The notes below the pieces were generated by a model, which was not told the DNA's origin, did not search any database, and saw only the letters and a program-made list of their open reading frames with translations. Of a DNA stretch of 64,000 bases, positions 23,924 to 33,655 are shown piece after piece; within the stretch, counting starts at the first letter, position 1; each line of letters begins with the position of its first letter. Position numbers and translations under genes: made by a program. The DNA lies in assembly GCF_000759025.1 (NCBI RefSeq), contig NZ_JPOS01000018.1, positions 124,001-188,000 on the forward strand, read 5' to 3'. This DNA is from Phaeodactylibacter xiamenensis. Its GTDB lineage: Bacteria > Bacteroidota > Bacteroidia > Chitinophagales > Saprospiraceae.

Positions 23924-24907
23924 TCACCCACATCGCTCCGCAAAATCCTTAGCAAAGTAAGTGATGATCACGTCCGCCCCGGCCCGGTGCAGGCTCAACA
24001 GGGTCTCCGGCATCGCCTGTTCGTAGTCCAGCCAGCCGTTTTGGCAGGCGGCCATGAGCATGGCGCACTCGCCGCTCACGTGGTAGGCCGCAATGGGCAC
24101 CTCGAAGTGCTGCTTCATGGTGAGGATGACATCCATGTAGTGCAGGGCAGGCTTGACCATGAGGAAATCTGCCCCCTCTAGCATATCTAGCTCCCCCTCA
24201 ATCAAAGCTTCCCGGCGGTTGGCAGGGTTCATTTGGTAGGTCTTCTTGTCGGCGGGGATGTCCTCGCCCTCCACCGGGGCGCTGTCGAGGGCATCGCGAA
24301 ATGGCCCGTAGAAGGCGCTTGCGTACTTAGCAGTGTAGGACATGATGCCGGTATCCGAAAAGCCTTCTTCATCAAGTGCGACGCGGAGGGCTTCCACCCG
24401 GCCATCCATCATATCTGAAGGGCCGAGGATGTCGAAGCCGGCTTTGGCTTGTGCCAATCCCATTTTTTGCAGCACATGCAGGGTCTCATCATTCAGAATT
24501 TTACCGTCATGCACGATGCCATCGTGCCCATCCGAGCTGTAGGGGTCAAGAGCTACGTCACTAATCAGGCATGCTTCTGGAAAGGCGGCTTTAATCTCAG
24601 CGGCAGCGCTCAGGTAGAAGTTATCATCGTCATAGCTGAAAGTACCCCGCTTGTCCTTTTTGTTGTCCGGTATTTTTGGAAAAAGGATGAACGATTGCAG
24701 CCCCAATGCCATACAGGCTTTAACTTCTTTCAGGGCTTCATCCACAGAAAGGCGGAAGGTGCCGGGCAAAGAGGGTATGGCTTCGCGTAGGCCACTGCCT
24801 TCCACCAGGAAAAGCGGCTGTACGAGGTGCTGAGGGGTAAGGTGGATTTCCTGAGCCAGGCCACGAATGGCGGCACTGCGGCGGTTACGTCTGGGTCTTC
24901 TGAGCAT
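23924..24907 (-). CDS. hemB: Delta-aminolevulinic acid dehydratase (porphobilinogen synthase)
   Basis: 327 residues. Joins two 5-aminolevulinate molecules to porphobilinogen in haem synthesis. Both Schiff-base lysines are in place: 'MSYTAKYASAFYGPFR' and 'DFLMVKPALHYMD'. The metal segment 'DVALDPYSSDGHDG' is the Asp-rich, cysteine-free version, so the enzyme should use Mg/K rather than catalytic zinc. The helical N-terminal arm 'RRPRRNRRSAAIRGL' is typical. Its start codon directly abuts the stop of the upstream yidD gene, so the two are co-transcribed. Confidence 0.97.
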   Translation of the reverse strand: MLRRPRRNRRSAAIRGLAQEIHLTPQHLVQPLFLVEGSGLREAIPSLPGTFRLSVDEALKEVKACMALGLQSFILFPKIPDNKKDKRGTFSYDDDNFYLSAAAEIKAAFPEACLISDVALDPYSSDGHDGIVHDGKILNDETLHVLQKMGLAQAKAGFDILGPSDMMDGRVEALRVALDEEGFSDTGIMSYTAKYASAFYGPFRDALDSAPVEGEDIPADKKTYQMNPANRREALIEGELDMLEGADFLMVKPALHYMDVILTMKQHFEVPIAAYHVSGECAMLMAACQNGWLDYEQAMPETLLSLHRAGADVIITYFAKDFAERCG

Positions 24908-25156
24908 TTAGGAAGATTTGTGTTTTTTTGGATTTTTCGGCACCGGGTCATAGCCGTGCGGGCCCCAGGGGTGGCATTTGAACAAACGCTTAAGGCCCAG
25001 CCAGATTCCCTTGATAGGGCCCCATTCTTCTATAGCGCCTACCATGTAGTGCGAACAGGTTGGCGTGAAGCGGCAGCTTGGCCCCAGCAGGGGTGAAATC
25101 GCCACCTGGTAGAAGCGGATAGGCAGAATAAACAGCGTTTTGAAAAAACTTTTCAT
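24908..25156 (-). CDS. yidD: YidD membrane-protein insertion efficiency factor
   Basis: About 82 residues. Signature '[20 protein letters not shown]' and '[17 protein letters not shown]' are the invariant parts of YidD (Haemolysin-domain UPF0161), a small amphipathic membrane-associated protein that assists YidC. The ATG at 25154-25156 gives the normal '[17 protein letters not shown]' beginning; an upstream ATG at 25201 would add an atypical leader. Usually found beside rnpA and yidC, but here it precedes hemB. Confidence 0.95.
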   Translation of the reverse strand: MKSFFKTLFILPIRFYQVAISPLLGPSCRFTPTCSHYMVGAIEEWGPIKGIWLGLKRLFKCHPWGPHGYDPVPKNPKKHKSS

Positions 25157-25290
25157 GCCGAATGTCGTAGATTCACTCCTATAAACGGCTCGGGGGCGCA
25201 TAGGGTTGCCCTGATAAGGCTGCTAAAAAGCCTATTGTTTTTGTAGGGTTTTTCACTACCCTTTGCTTTATTTGCTCTTCATTTTTATCT

Positions 25291-27081
25291 ATGGCTACAG
25301 GCGCGATTATTACCCTTGTTGTTATTGCAGTTGCAGTGGTGCTCTTTGCTACCGAGGCTTTGTCTATCGACCTGGTCGCTATGCTTATCATGATCAGCCT
25401 GGTGCTGACGGGGGTCATCTCCCCGGAACAGGGCGTCGCCGGCTTCAGCAATCCGGCGACCATGACCGTGGCGTTTATGTTTGTGCTGAGTGCCGCCTTG
25501 CTTAAAACCGGGGCCCTGCAGTCCGTTGCTCATCAGCTTTCGGCCATCTTCCGGCAGAATTTCCGCCTCGGGCTGGTGCTCATGATGCTCCTGATCGCGC
25601 TCATTTCCGCGTTTATCAACAACACGCCTGTAGTGGCGGTATTCATCCCGGTAGTAGTGCAGATTGCCTACTCCTCCGGGCAGGCGCCAAGCAAGATGCT
25701 CATTCCCTTGTCGTATGCCTCAATCATGGGCGGGATGTGCACCCTCATCGGAACGTCCACCAACATACTGGTCAGTGGTATCGCCGAGCAGGAGGGGCTG
25801 CCGGCATTTGGAATGTTCCAACTAGGGGCAGTAGGGGTGCCGCTCATGCTGGCCGGCATGGCCTACATGATGCTCATCGGGCGCAAGCTATTGCCTGAAC
25901 GGCAAAAGGAAAACCTCACCGAGCGCTTTGGGCTGGGCGACTACCTTACCGAACTGCAACTGCTGGAGGGCAATGAACTTTCCGGGCAGCGCATTATGGA
26001 CTCCGCCCTGGTGAAGGAGCTGGAAATGGACATCATCGAAGTGGTCCGCAATGGGCAGCGCTTCACGCTCCCACCTGGCGATTTCACGCTGGAGGCAGGC
26101 GACCTGCTCAAGGTGCGCTGTGATGTGGCCAAGGTCAAAGCGCTCAAGGAACGGGTAAAAATTATAGCCGATAACACGCTAAAAGTAGGCGATAACTTCC
26201 TGGGCGAAAAAAATACCAGCCTCGTGGAACTGGTCGTCACCGCAGGCTCTGTTTTTTCCAACCGCACCCTGAAAAGCCTGGACTTCCGCCGTACCTACCG
26301 GGCTATCCCACTCGCCATCCGCCACCGCAACGAGATCCTGCACGACCATCTCTACAGCGTTCCCCTGGTACCCGGTGATGTCATCCTGGCTGAAGTCAAG
26401 CAGCATTACATCACCAACCTCAAGCAGATGGAAGCAGAGCAAGACGCGCCTTTTGTCATGCTTTCTGAGGACCGCCTCTCGGACTTTAACCGACGGCAGT
26501 TTGCTATCGTCATGTCGGTGATTGCCTTTGTAATCCTCACGGCTACCTTTAACCTGCTGCCCATTATGGTCGGCACACTGACGGGCGTATTAGCGCTGGT
26601 GCTCGCCCGCAGCCTGAGTATGAAGGAAGTCTATGAGGCCATCAACTGGAAGATCGTATTCTTGCTGGCAGGAGCACTTAGCCTGGGCACCGCTATGGGC
26701 AATACCGGGCTGGACCAGATGATCGCCGGCGGCCTGATTGGTTACCTTGGGGCCTATGGGCCGGTAGCTATTGTGGCGGGGCTGTACCTGACCACTTCCC
26801 TGCTTACGGAAATCATGTCGAACAACGCTACCGCTGCGCTGCTTGCGCCCATTGCCATCGCAACAGCTACTCAACTTGGCGTCAGCGCCACACCGCTATT
26901 GGTGGCCGTGACCATTGCTGCCTCGGCTAGTTTTATGACGCCGATTGGCTATCAGACCAATACCATGGTCTACAGTGCGGGCAGCTACCGGTTCCGCGAT
27001 TTTTTCCGGGCAGGAGTGGGCCTCAATCTGATGTTTTGGGTGCTGGCGAGCTTGCTGATCCCCTGGCTGTTCCCGTTTTAG
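25291..27081 (+). CDS. SLC13/DASS-family transporter with internal RCK_C-like domains
   Basis: 596 residues with ~11 membrane helices. Two transport signatures are present: 'SAFINNTPVVAVFIP' with 'GTSTNILVSG' in the first half and 'TEIMSNNATAALLAPIA' with 'TPIGYQTNTMVYSAG' in the second, matching sodium-dependent sulphate/dicarboxylate carriers. Between helices, residues ~200-390 hold two TrkA-C/RCK_C-like domains ('DIIEVVRNGQRFTLPPGDFTLEAGDLLKVRC' pattern), which sense ligands in related proteins. Substrate uncertain (sulphate, thiosulphate or dicarboxylate). Its stop overlaps the stop of the opposite gene by four bases. Confidence 0.88.
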   Translation: MATGAIITLVVIAVAVVLFATEALSIDLVAMLIMISLVLTGVISPEQGVAGFSNPATMTVAFMFVLSAALLKTGALQSVAHQLSAIFRQNFRLGLVLMMLLIALISAFINNTPVVAVFIPVVVQIAYSSGQAPSKMLIPLSYASIMGGMCTLIGTSTNILVSGIAEQEGLPAFGMFQLGAVGVPLMLAGMAYMMLIGRKLLPERQKENLTERFGLGDYLTELQLLEGNELSGQRIMDSALVKELEMDIIEVVRNGQRFTLPPGDFTLEAGDLLKVRCDVAKVKALKERVKIIADNTLKVGDNFLGEKNTSLVELVVTAGSVFSNRTLKSLDFRRTYRAIPLAIRHRNEILHDHLYSVPLVPGDVILAEVKQHYITNLKQMEAEQDAPFVMLSEDRLSDFNRRQFAIVMSVIAFVILTATFNLLPIMVGTLTGVLALVLARSLSMKEVYEAINWKIVFLLAGALSLGTAMGNTGLDQMIAGGLIGYLGAYGPVAIVAGLYLTTSLLTEIMSNNATAALLAPIAIATATQLGVSATPLLVAVTIAASASFMTPIGYQTNTMVYSAGSYRFRDFFRAGVGLNLMFWVLASLLIPWLFPF

Positions 27082-29759
27082 GAGGATTCCCTGAGTTTCA
27101 GGCTGACGTGGAAGGTCTCGAAGTCTTCCCGCTGAATGTCAAAGCCCTTCCGCTCAAAAAGGGTGAGCATGCCTTTATTGGAAGAGAGAACCGTGGCGTA
27201 GATTTCGCTTAGCTTCATATCCCGTCCGATTTCGATGATGTAATCGGTCATCTGACTGCCGAGGCGCTGCCCCTGCCATTCGTCCGCAATGAGGATGGCA
27301 TACTCGGCGGCCTCCCCCCATGGATCGGCAATGATACGCACTACCCCAATCATCTCCTCTTTCCCATCTTGTTCAATAAGGGCCACAACAGCCATTTCCC
27401 GGTCGTAGTCAATTTGGGTGAATCGGGTCATTAGCTCGTGCGTCATTTTGGGCACATAGCCAAAAAAACGGAAGTAAAGCGACTCCTTCGATAAACGGTT
27501 GACCATTTCGAGTTCCATAGGCTCGTCCTCGGGGCGTATGGGGCGTAAGAAAACCGGCGTACCGTTTTTCGCTTTTATGGTCCGGCGGTAACGCCCGGGA
27601 TAAGGAGGGATAACCAGGTGCGAATAGGGCCTGCGCTCCGCCCGGCTGACATTGGGGTCGAGGACGACATGGGCATCCAGCATCACGCCTTCCTTGTCGT
27701 CCATCACAAAAGGGTTGATATCAATTTCCTGGATTTCCGGAAAGTCCATCACCAGGTAGGCAAACTTACAGAGCGTGAAGGCCAGCAGGTCGAGGTCCAC
27801 CCCCTTGCGGTTTCGGTAACCCTTAAGCAGCGGATAAATTTTGGTCTGCTCAATCATGCGCTGTGCCAACGCCATGTTCATTGGTGGCAGTTCCAGCCGG
27901 GTATCCCGGTAGACCTCCACTGCAATACCGCCTTTGCCCACCGCAATCACAGGACCCAGCAAGGCATCTTTTCGGGAACCGATCAGCAATTCGAAGGGTT
28001 TGTTGACCATCCGCTCGATCACCACCCCACGGATATCCGCCTTAGGAGCGTGCTTACGGGTGTTGTCCAACGCCTGTTGATAAGCCTCGCGCACAGCAGC
28101 TTCATCCGGCAGGTTGAGGCATACCCCTCCGATATCGGACTTGTGGTAAATGTCCGGGCTGGCCACCTTGAGAGCCACCGGATAACCGCACTGCTCCGCA
28201 AAGGCCACGGCTTCATCCGCCGAATGCGCCAGCTGATAATTGGTGACAGGCATCTCATAAAAAGAGAGCAGCTCCTTGGCTTCACTTTCCATGAGCTGCT
28301 GCCGGCCTTCCCCCAGCACTTTTCGGATAAGCGCCAGCGCTTTTTCCCGGTCGGGCTTAAACTCCATAGGCTCCTCGGGCGGCGTCTCGTAGAGTAATTC
28401 CAGGTTGCGGTTGTACTCAAAGATGCGCAGGAAGACATCCACCGCGCTCTCCGGGTAGCGGTAATGCGGCACTTTTCCCGACTCCAGAATTTCCCGCCCT
28501 TCCACTACCGCCTGTTCGCCCATCCAGGTCGCCAGGATAGGCTTGCGGGCACGCTTATTGACCTTCACAACAGCTTCGGCTATAGCCTCCGGATCGGTAT
28601 TCGCCTGATAGGTCAGGATCAGGAGTACCCCATCCGTATTTTTGTCTTTCAGCAGTATTTCAAGGGCGGTTTGGTAGACCTCTGCGGAGGCATTGCCCCG
28701 TACATTCACCGGGTTATTGTGGCTCCAGTTGACGGGCAGGCTTTCGCTGAGTTTTTCATAAGTTTTCTCGGTAAGCTGGGCCAGTTCGCCTCCCTTGGCC
28801 ACCAGATAGTCCGTTGCCAGAATGGCGGGGCCACCGGCATTGGTAAGAATGGCCATGCGGTTGCCATTGGGCCGGGGCTGCATCGCCAGCGACTGCGCGC
28901 TGTTAAAGAGCTGTGCGATAGTGGATACCCGAATAATACCCGACCGCTGAAAGGCAGCAGAAAACACCCGGTCGTTCCCCGCCAGTGCCCCGGTATGGGA
29001 ACGGGCTACCCGTCGCCCCTCCCGGCTGCGTCCGGCTTTCAGTACAATGATCGGTTTGTGCCGTGCAAAGGCACGTGCTGCGCTCATGAACCGCCGGGCT
29101 TCCTTCACCGTCTCCATGTACACCAGGATACAGGAAGTGTGGTTGTCGGTCCCAAAAAAATCGATTAGGTCCGCAAAGCCAACGTCTGCCATAGCGCCCA
29201 CGGATACGAAGTAACTGAACCCCACATTCTGCTCCATTGCCCAATCGAGCGTAGACATACCGAGTGCGCCGCTTTGAGAAATGAACGCAATGTTACCCGG
29301 GTTAGCTATGCGGGAAGAAAAACTGGCATTGAGCCCCAGATAAGGATTGATGAAGCCCATGCAATTGGGTCCAAGCACGCGCATATTATGCTCCCGCGCA
29401 ATTTTCTTAATGCGTTCCAGCCGGTGCAGCCCCTCTTCGTCTGTTTCGTTGAATCCGGCGGATAGGATGGCAATGCCGCCTACTCCGGTTTTGCCACACT
29501 CCCGCACAATGCGCATCACGGCGTACGAAGGCGCGGTAATAATGGCCAGGTCAGGCGCCTCAGGCACATCACCGATATGGTAATAGCTTTTGAGCCCAAA
29601 GACTTCCCTGTGCCGGATATTGACCGGGGTAATGACACCTTTGAACTCGCCTTCCAGCAGGTTGCGCATCACCGTAAAGCCGATAGACGTGGTTTTATCA
29701 GAGGCGCCGATAACGGCAATAGAGCGGGGCTGAAACAGCTTTTTGAGTTGCTTGCGCAT
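27078..29759 (-). CDS. ADP-forming acyl-CoA synthetase fused to a GNAT domain (Pat/PatZ-like protein acetyltransferase)
   Basis: 893 residues from the ATG at 29757-29759 (an upstream extension to 29909 would overlap the HDAC-like gene). Domains in order: CoA-binding Rossmann ('RSIAVIGASDK'), succinyl-CoA-ligase-like domain with 'RSHTGALAGND' (H255, the phosphohistidine position), ATP-grasp (~485-700, 'GYPVALKVASPDIYHKSD') and a C-terminal GNAT domain ('AEYAILIADEWQGQRLGSQM'). Salmonella Pat and E. coli PatZ share this order and acetylate lysines, e.g. of acetyl-CoA synthetase; their ligase half is described as inactive. Here the histidine is retained, so ligase activity may survive. Followed upstream, 2 bases away, by a deacetylase-like gene. 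Confidence 0.9.
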   Translation of the reverse strand: MRKQLKKLFQPRSIAVIGASDKTTSIGFTVMRNLLEGEFKGVITPVNIRHREVFGLKSYYHIGDVPEAPDLAIITAPSYAVMRIVRECGKTGVGGIAILSAGFNETDEEGLHRLERIKKIAREHNMRVLGPNCMGFINPYLGLNASFSSRIANPGNIAFISQSGALGMSTLDWAMEQNVGFSYFVSVGAMADVGFADLIDFFGTDNHTSCILVYMETVKEARRFMSAARAFARHKPIIVLKAGRSREGRRVARSHTGALAGNDRVFSAAFQRSGIIRVSTIAQLFNSAQSLAMQPRPNGNRMAILTNAGGPAILATDYLVAKGGELAQLTEKTYEKLSESLPVNWSHNNPVNVRGNASAEVYQTALEILLKDKNTDGVLLILTYQANTDPEAIAEAVVKVNKRARKPILATWMGEQAVVEGREILESGKVPHYRYPESAVDVFLRIFEYNRNLELLYETPPEEPMEFKPDREKALALIRKVLGEGRQQLMESEAKELLSFYEMPVTNYQLAHSADEAVAFAEQCGYPVALKVASPDIYHKSDIGGVCLNLPDEAAVREAYQQALDNTRKHAPKADIRGVVIERMVNKPFELLIGSRKDALLGPVIAVGKGGIAVEVYRDTRLELPPMNMALAQRMIEQTKIYPLLKGYRNRKGVDLDLLAFTLCKFAYLVMDFPEIQEIDINPFVMDDKEGVMLDAHVVLDPNVSRAERRPYSHLVIPPYPGRYRRTIKAKNGTPVFLRPIRPEDEPMELEMVNRLSKESLYFRFFGYVPKMTHELMTRFTQIDYDREMAVVALIEQDGKEEMIGVVRIIADPWGEAAEYAILIADEWQGQRLGSQMTDYIIEIGRDMKLSEIYATVLSSNKGMLTLFERKGFDIQREDFETFHVSLKLRESS

Positions 29760-29761
29760 GA

Positions 29762-30718
29762 TTAGAATTTCCAGTAAGAACGTAAGTTGCCCATCACGGC
29801 GTGCACGTAGATTTCGAAAGTTTCCCAAACGCGCATGCCGGAGAGCGTTTCCTCCTCGTGGTAGGGCTTGTCGAGCCCGTTCATGCCAGCCAGGAAGTTG
29901 AACAGGCAACGGGGCATTTCATCAGTATTGTACCCGCCCTCCAGTGTGGCAAACATATTGCTGAAGCGTTTGCGCAACCGCTGCCCGAGTTTGTAGTAGA
30001 AGCCGGATGAGGCTTTCAGATCGAGCAGCATATCGCGCTGATGCATGTCGAAGCCGGCAGAAAGAGCCAGCACATCGGGCTGAAATTGCTCGATAATGGG
30101 AAAGAAGTAATCCAGGGTTTCGCTCAGGATATCATCTGCAGAGCCGGGCGGCAGGGGTACGTTGATGTTGAAGCCTTTACCTTTGCCCACACCAATCTCT
30201 TCGACGAAGCCGTGCCCGGGATAGGCCGGGTATTGGTGCATCGACCAGTACAGGACCTTATCGGTATTGTAAAAAATCTCAGAAGTGCCATCGCCGAGGT
30301 GCCCGTCGAAGTCGAAGATTGCCACCCGTTTGCCTTCTTCCACCAGCCGCTGTGCAGCCACCGCCACATTATTAAACAGGCAGAAGCCACTACCCCGGTG
30401 GGCGTAAGCGTGGTGCCCGGGAGGACGGACCAGGGCAAATCCATTGGTATCAGAGGCCATGACAGTGGCTCCAACCGCAAACCTTGCCGCTTCAAAACTA
30501 CCTGGAGAAGTGGGGGTATCCCCATCAAGGGCTTGTCCGAACTCGCAGGCAGACTTAATACTTTTGATATGGTCTTTGGTATGAACCAGCGGCAAAAAAG
30601 GGGCCCCGTCAATCAGTTCTGTCTCCGGCAACTCGCCCATCACCTCGAACCGTTTTCTGTTTTCCGGGTGCAGCCCGGTATCGTGCTCCAGCACAACAGG
30701 ATTATAAATTAGCTGCAT
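29762..30718 (-). CDS. Histone-deacetylase-family protein (AcuC/class II-like)
   Basis: 318 residues from 'MQLIYNPVVLEHDTG' (ATG 30716-30718; an ATG at 30772 adds 18 residues). Catalytic elements of zinc deacetylases are intact: 'VRPPGHHAYAHRG', metal ligands in 'IFDFDGHLGDGTSE' (Asp and His), the second Asp in 'LSAGFDMHQRD', and the transition-state tyrosine in 'LEGGYN'. Bacterial members remove acetyl groups from proteins (AcuC) or polyamines. The partner gene 2 bases downstream is a Pat-like acetyltransferase, so the two plausibly form an acetylation/deacetylation pair. Confidence 0.92.
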   Translation of the reverse strand: MQLIYNPVVLEHDTGLHPENRKRFEVMGELPETELIDGAPFLPLVHTKDHIKSIKSACEFGQALDGDTPTSPGSFEAARFAVGATVMASDTNGFALVRPPGHHAYAHRGSGFCLFNNVAVAAQRLVEEGKRVAIFDFDGHLGDGTSEIFYNTDKVLYWSMHQYPAYPGHGFVEEIGVGKGKGFNINVPLPPGSADDILSETLDYFFPIIEQFQPDVLALSAGFDMHQRDMLLDLKASSGFYYKLGQRLRKRFSNMFATLEGGYNTDEMPRCLFNFLAGMNGLDKPYHEEETLSGMRVWETFEIYVHAVMGNLRSYWKF

Positions 30719-30832
30719 AGGTTTCGTATCGGGGTGCGGTGGAGGCGCGAAGGCACCGGATGTAATATTCATAAAAGGTGGTTTTTCGTTTGCGTTGCCG
30801 GACGCCCGGGCGCCGGTCTTAAGGTAATAGAT

Positions 30833-32701
30833 TTACCAGAGGTTGCCAAATAATACTCTGAAATCGGAATCTGTAAGCAGGCCAATAAGCTGCCCTTCCC
30901 GCTCTACGGGCATACAGCCAATCCTGTGCTGCTTCATCAGCCGGGCGGCTTCCTCCAGAGTAGTCTGTTGGGTAGCCGTGATGAGTTCCCGGGTCATAAT
31001 CGCACTGACGACTTCGTGATCGTCCACTCCGGCAGCGGCTTCGAGATTGGTACGGGTTACTAACCCTTTCAGATTGCCGTGGTCATCTTCAATGGGCAGG
31101 TGGCGGATCCGTTTCCACTCCATAATAGCTTTGGCCAGCCCAATGGGCTCCTGCTCGTTGAGGGTGTACAAATCGGTTTTCATGACCCGTCCGATGGACG
31201 TTGTCTCTTTTTTGAACACGTAGATCTGCGCAGCATCAATATCCGGCCATTCGTGTACCGGGATATCAGCCTCCTGCCCCTGAATCATAGCGTCAGTCAC
31301 TTCCCTCACGGCCACGCCGGCACCGTAACGTTCTCTGAGGTTGCGGAAATTCCTGATGGTCCAGCAGGCGCCATTGGCATGCCCCGCAACCCTCCGCTCA
31401 ATAATGGACAGGTAGGATGCCGATTGTCCGCTCGTAAACCCGCACCTTTGAAGCCCCTCGGCAGCAAGGGGCAGCAGTTCTTCCAGGATAATCCTGCGGA
31501 CCGGCCGGTGCTTGCCATTCCAGCCAAGGGAAGCATACAGGCTCGACCGGGCAGCCCGGTAGAAGTTGCTCTTGGCATGCTGAAAAGAAACCGTCTCGTG
31601 CAGATTAAGGTATCGAGGGGGCAGCCCTTTCATCAGCCCGACCCAAAAAGCGAAGTTGGCCATTTGGTCTTTAATAGTAGGCCCGGCTGGAATGTACCGG
31701 TTTTCCAGCCTCAGGTGGGCTTGCTCATCGTCGCCTACACCATAGCAAGGGCGGTTCCAGCTGTAGATGGTGCCATTGTGCAGGCGCAAGGCCCGGAGAT
31801 TAGGTGTACGGCCTTCATCGAGCATTTGCAAGGCATCTTCCTGAATGTCGCCGGTGAGGATAAGGGGGAAGCGGGTGATGTTGTCCTTAAATAGCTGCAC
31901 AGGCGATTCCTCCAGCCACCCCCGTCCAAAGTTGACGCGGTTGTGGCGGTCCCGAATTTGATTGGCCGACCGGCGGGTATCAATGCTCTGCTGGAATACA
32001 GCAATACGGGTTTCGTGCCACAGTTCCCGCCCAAATAAAAGAGGGGAATTGGCCGTGGCCGCTAAGACAGGTGCAGCGATGTACTGAGCCCAGTTATACG
32101 CTTCTGAAAAAGACCGGGGATCGAGCTGTAGGTGGAGTTGCCAGCTGGTATTGGCTGCCTCGTACATCACCGATGGCAAGGAGGTGGTCAGCTCATCGGC
32201 TCCGTGGATATTAATCTCAAAAGCACCGCCCCGCAACTCTGTCAAGCCCCTGTTAAGGACATCAAACCGCTCCAGTGGAGTCATGTGCTCCAGGTCGAGG
32301 TGATGCCTGCGGATCGTAGGGAGTATGCCGGTGATAATGGGCTGAATGCCCTGTGGTGCTCCTACTTCTTTGAGTTTTTTGAGCAAGGCCCGGAGCTGGT
32401 CTTCGGTCTTTTTTAACGCACTATTGTTAAGCTCATAGGGAGAAAGGTTGGCTTCCAGGTTGAACTGCCCTATTTCGAAGGTGAAATCTTTAGGAAGATC
32501 GGGCAACAAACTAAAAGCCAGTGAGGAAGGCTGACGGGCAGCGTCAACCATGCAAAGCTCCTGTTCGGCACCAATACGCTGATGCCCTTTTTCGAACCGG
32601 TCTTCTTTGATCATTCGCTCCAGGGCCTGTACGTCCCTGATCAAACTTTGTAAGTAGGCGGCACGATTTTCTGTGGCAGGCTTAACGGCTAGGTCTCCCA
32701 T
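30833..32701 (-). CDS. Glutamate-cysteine ligase-like (GCS2) protein with C-terminal CBS pair
   Basis: 622 residues. The first ~440 residues are a GCS2-type ligase: 'RIGAEQELCMVD' (metal-binding glutamates), 'FNLEANLSPYELNNSALKK', 'RGGAFEINIHGADE' and 'NRYIPAGPTIKDQMAN'. The last ~130 residues hold two CBS motifs ('HLPIEDDHGNLKGLVTRTNL' and 'IGCMPVEREGQLIGLLTDSD'), an adenine-nucleotide sensing module. True GCS2 proteins make gamma-glutamylcysteine or related gamma-glutamyl amides. The CBS fusion suggests control by energy status. It lies between the acetylation pair and a universal stress protein, all on the same strand. Confidence 0.85.
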   Translation of the reverse strand: MGDLAVKPATENRAAYLQSLIRDVQALERMIKEDRFEKGHQRIGAEQELCMVDAARQPSSLAFSLLPDLPKDFTFEIGQFNLEANLSPYELNNSALKKTEDQLRALLKKLKEVGAPQGIQPIITGILPTIRRHHLDLEHMTPLERFDVLNRGLTELRGGAFEINIHGADELTTSLPSVMYEAANTSWQLHLQLDPRSFSEAYNWAQYIAAPVLAATANSPLLFGRELWHETRIAVFQQSIDTRRSANQIRDRHNRVNFGRGWLEESPVQLFKDNITRFPLILTGDIQEDALQMLDEGRTPNLRALRLHNGTIYSWNRPCYGVGDDEQAHLRLENRYIPAGPTIKDQMANFAFWVGLMKGLPPRYLNLHETVSFQHAKSNFYRAARSSLYASLGWNGKHRPVRRIILEELLPLAAEGLQRCGFTSGQSASYLSIIERRVAGHANGACWTIRNFRNLRERYGAGVAVREVTDAMIQGQEADIPVHEWPDIDAAQIYVFKKETTSIGRVMKTDLYTLNEQEPIGLAKAIMEWKRIRHLPIEDDHGNLKGLVTRTNLEAAAGVDDHEVVSAIMTRELITATQQTTLEEAARLMKQHRIGCMPVEREGQLIGLLTDSDFRVLFGNLW

Positions 32702-32767
32702 GATGCAGGGGTTTGTATGCGCAGGCTCAGGGCCGGCATGGTTTTAAGGTCTCAGGTGCAGATCGGT

Positions 32768-33622
32768 TTAATGTTTAAGCATGAGCAATGGGATTTTGGA
32801 ATGCAGAGCCATATTTTTGGTTTCGCTTCGTCGGAACAGCCGGTCCCACCAGCTGTGTTTGGGTACATACATGGCCAGTACGTCGATTTCAAAAGACTGT
32901 ATGAAGTCTTCCAGCCCATCCGTAACGGTTGCGCCTTCCAGGGAGTGAAAACTAATCTGCAGGGCGGGCGCGTGGTTGTCAAAAAACGTGGATAAGCCTG
33001 CGATGTCCAGGGTCTTCTCGACAGAGCTGTCCAGATTGACATGGGCGCACCGGAGTACAGGATGGAAGGGGGCCAGGAGTTTGCCGTACTCCCAGATATG
33101 GTACGGGTCTGCGTCACCTAAATTGGTGGCAAAGCCCGCTACGTTGATATCGTGGTAGGAGGCATGCTCCGGCACGACCCATACATGGCAGTCAGTATGC
33201 TCTACAACAGCGGTAGTCACACTGCCCCAGAACCGGTCCAGTGCGTTATGCTCGCCGCGGGTGCCCATGACGATGAGCTCCACTTCGTCCCGGCGGGCTA
33301 CATCTGCAATCAGGCTGGCGGGCGTACCGATTTCCACATCAGAGTTGATTTTGGGGACACCCGACAGCTGCCCGGTGGCGTGCAGCTGTGTCAAGCCAAT
33401 TTCAACAAATTCCTTAATAGCTTCACCAGCAGCAGCAGCTTTTTCCTTAGTGGCCTGAGCTGCCATTACCGGCAAGTCCAGGGCTTCATATTCCGGATAA
33501 ATTACATGCAGTAGCTCTATATCCGCTTCGAATTTATCGGCCAGCATGAGCGCATAGCGGAACGCATTCAGAGCAGTGTCGGAAAAGTCTGTAGGTACAA
33601 GTATTTTATTGATGGTATCCAT
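32768..33622 (-). CDS. Universal stress protein, tandem UspA domains
   Basis: 284 residues, two Usp domains. The first (1-150) begins 'INKILVPTDFSDTALNAFRYAL' (pattern) and carries the ATP-loop 'ELIVMGTRGEHNALDRFWGSVT', close to the G-2x-G-9x-G(S/T) motif. The second is degenerate: it retains the strand 'IDVLAMYVPKHSWWDRLF' but lacks the nucleotide loop. In Bacteroidota such proteins accompany energy-stress genes. Same strand as the GCS2-CBS gene, 66 bases away. Confidence 0.92.
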   Translation of the reverse strand: MDTINKILVPTDFSDTALNAFRYALMLADKFEADIELLHVIYPEYEALDLPVMAAQATKEKAAAAGEAIKEFVEIGLTQLHATGQLSGVPKINSDVEIGTPASLIADVARRDEVELIVMGTRGEHNALDRFWGSVTTAVVEHTDCHVWVVPEHASYHDINVAGFATNLGDADPYHIWEYGKLLAPFHPVLRCAHVNLDSSVEKTLDIAGLSTFFDNHAPALQISFHSLEGATVTDGLEDFIQSFEIDVLAMYVPKHSWWDRLFRRSETKNMALHSKIPLLMLKH

Positions 33623-33655
33623 GGCTTTTGGTTTTGGTCAGAAAGGGCAAAGGGC

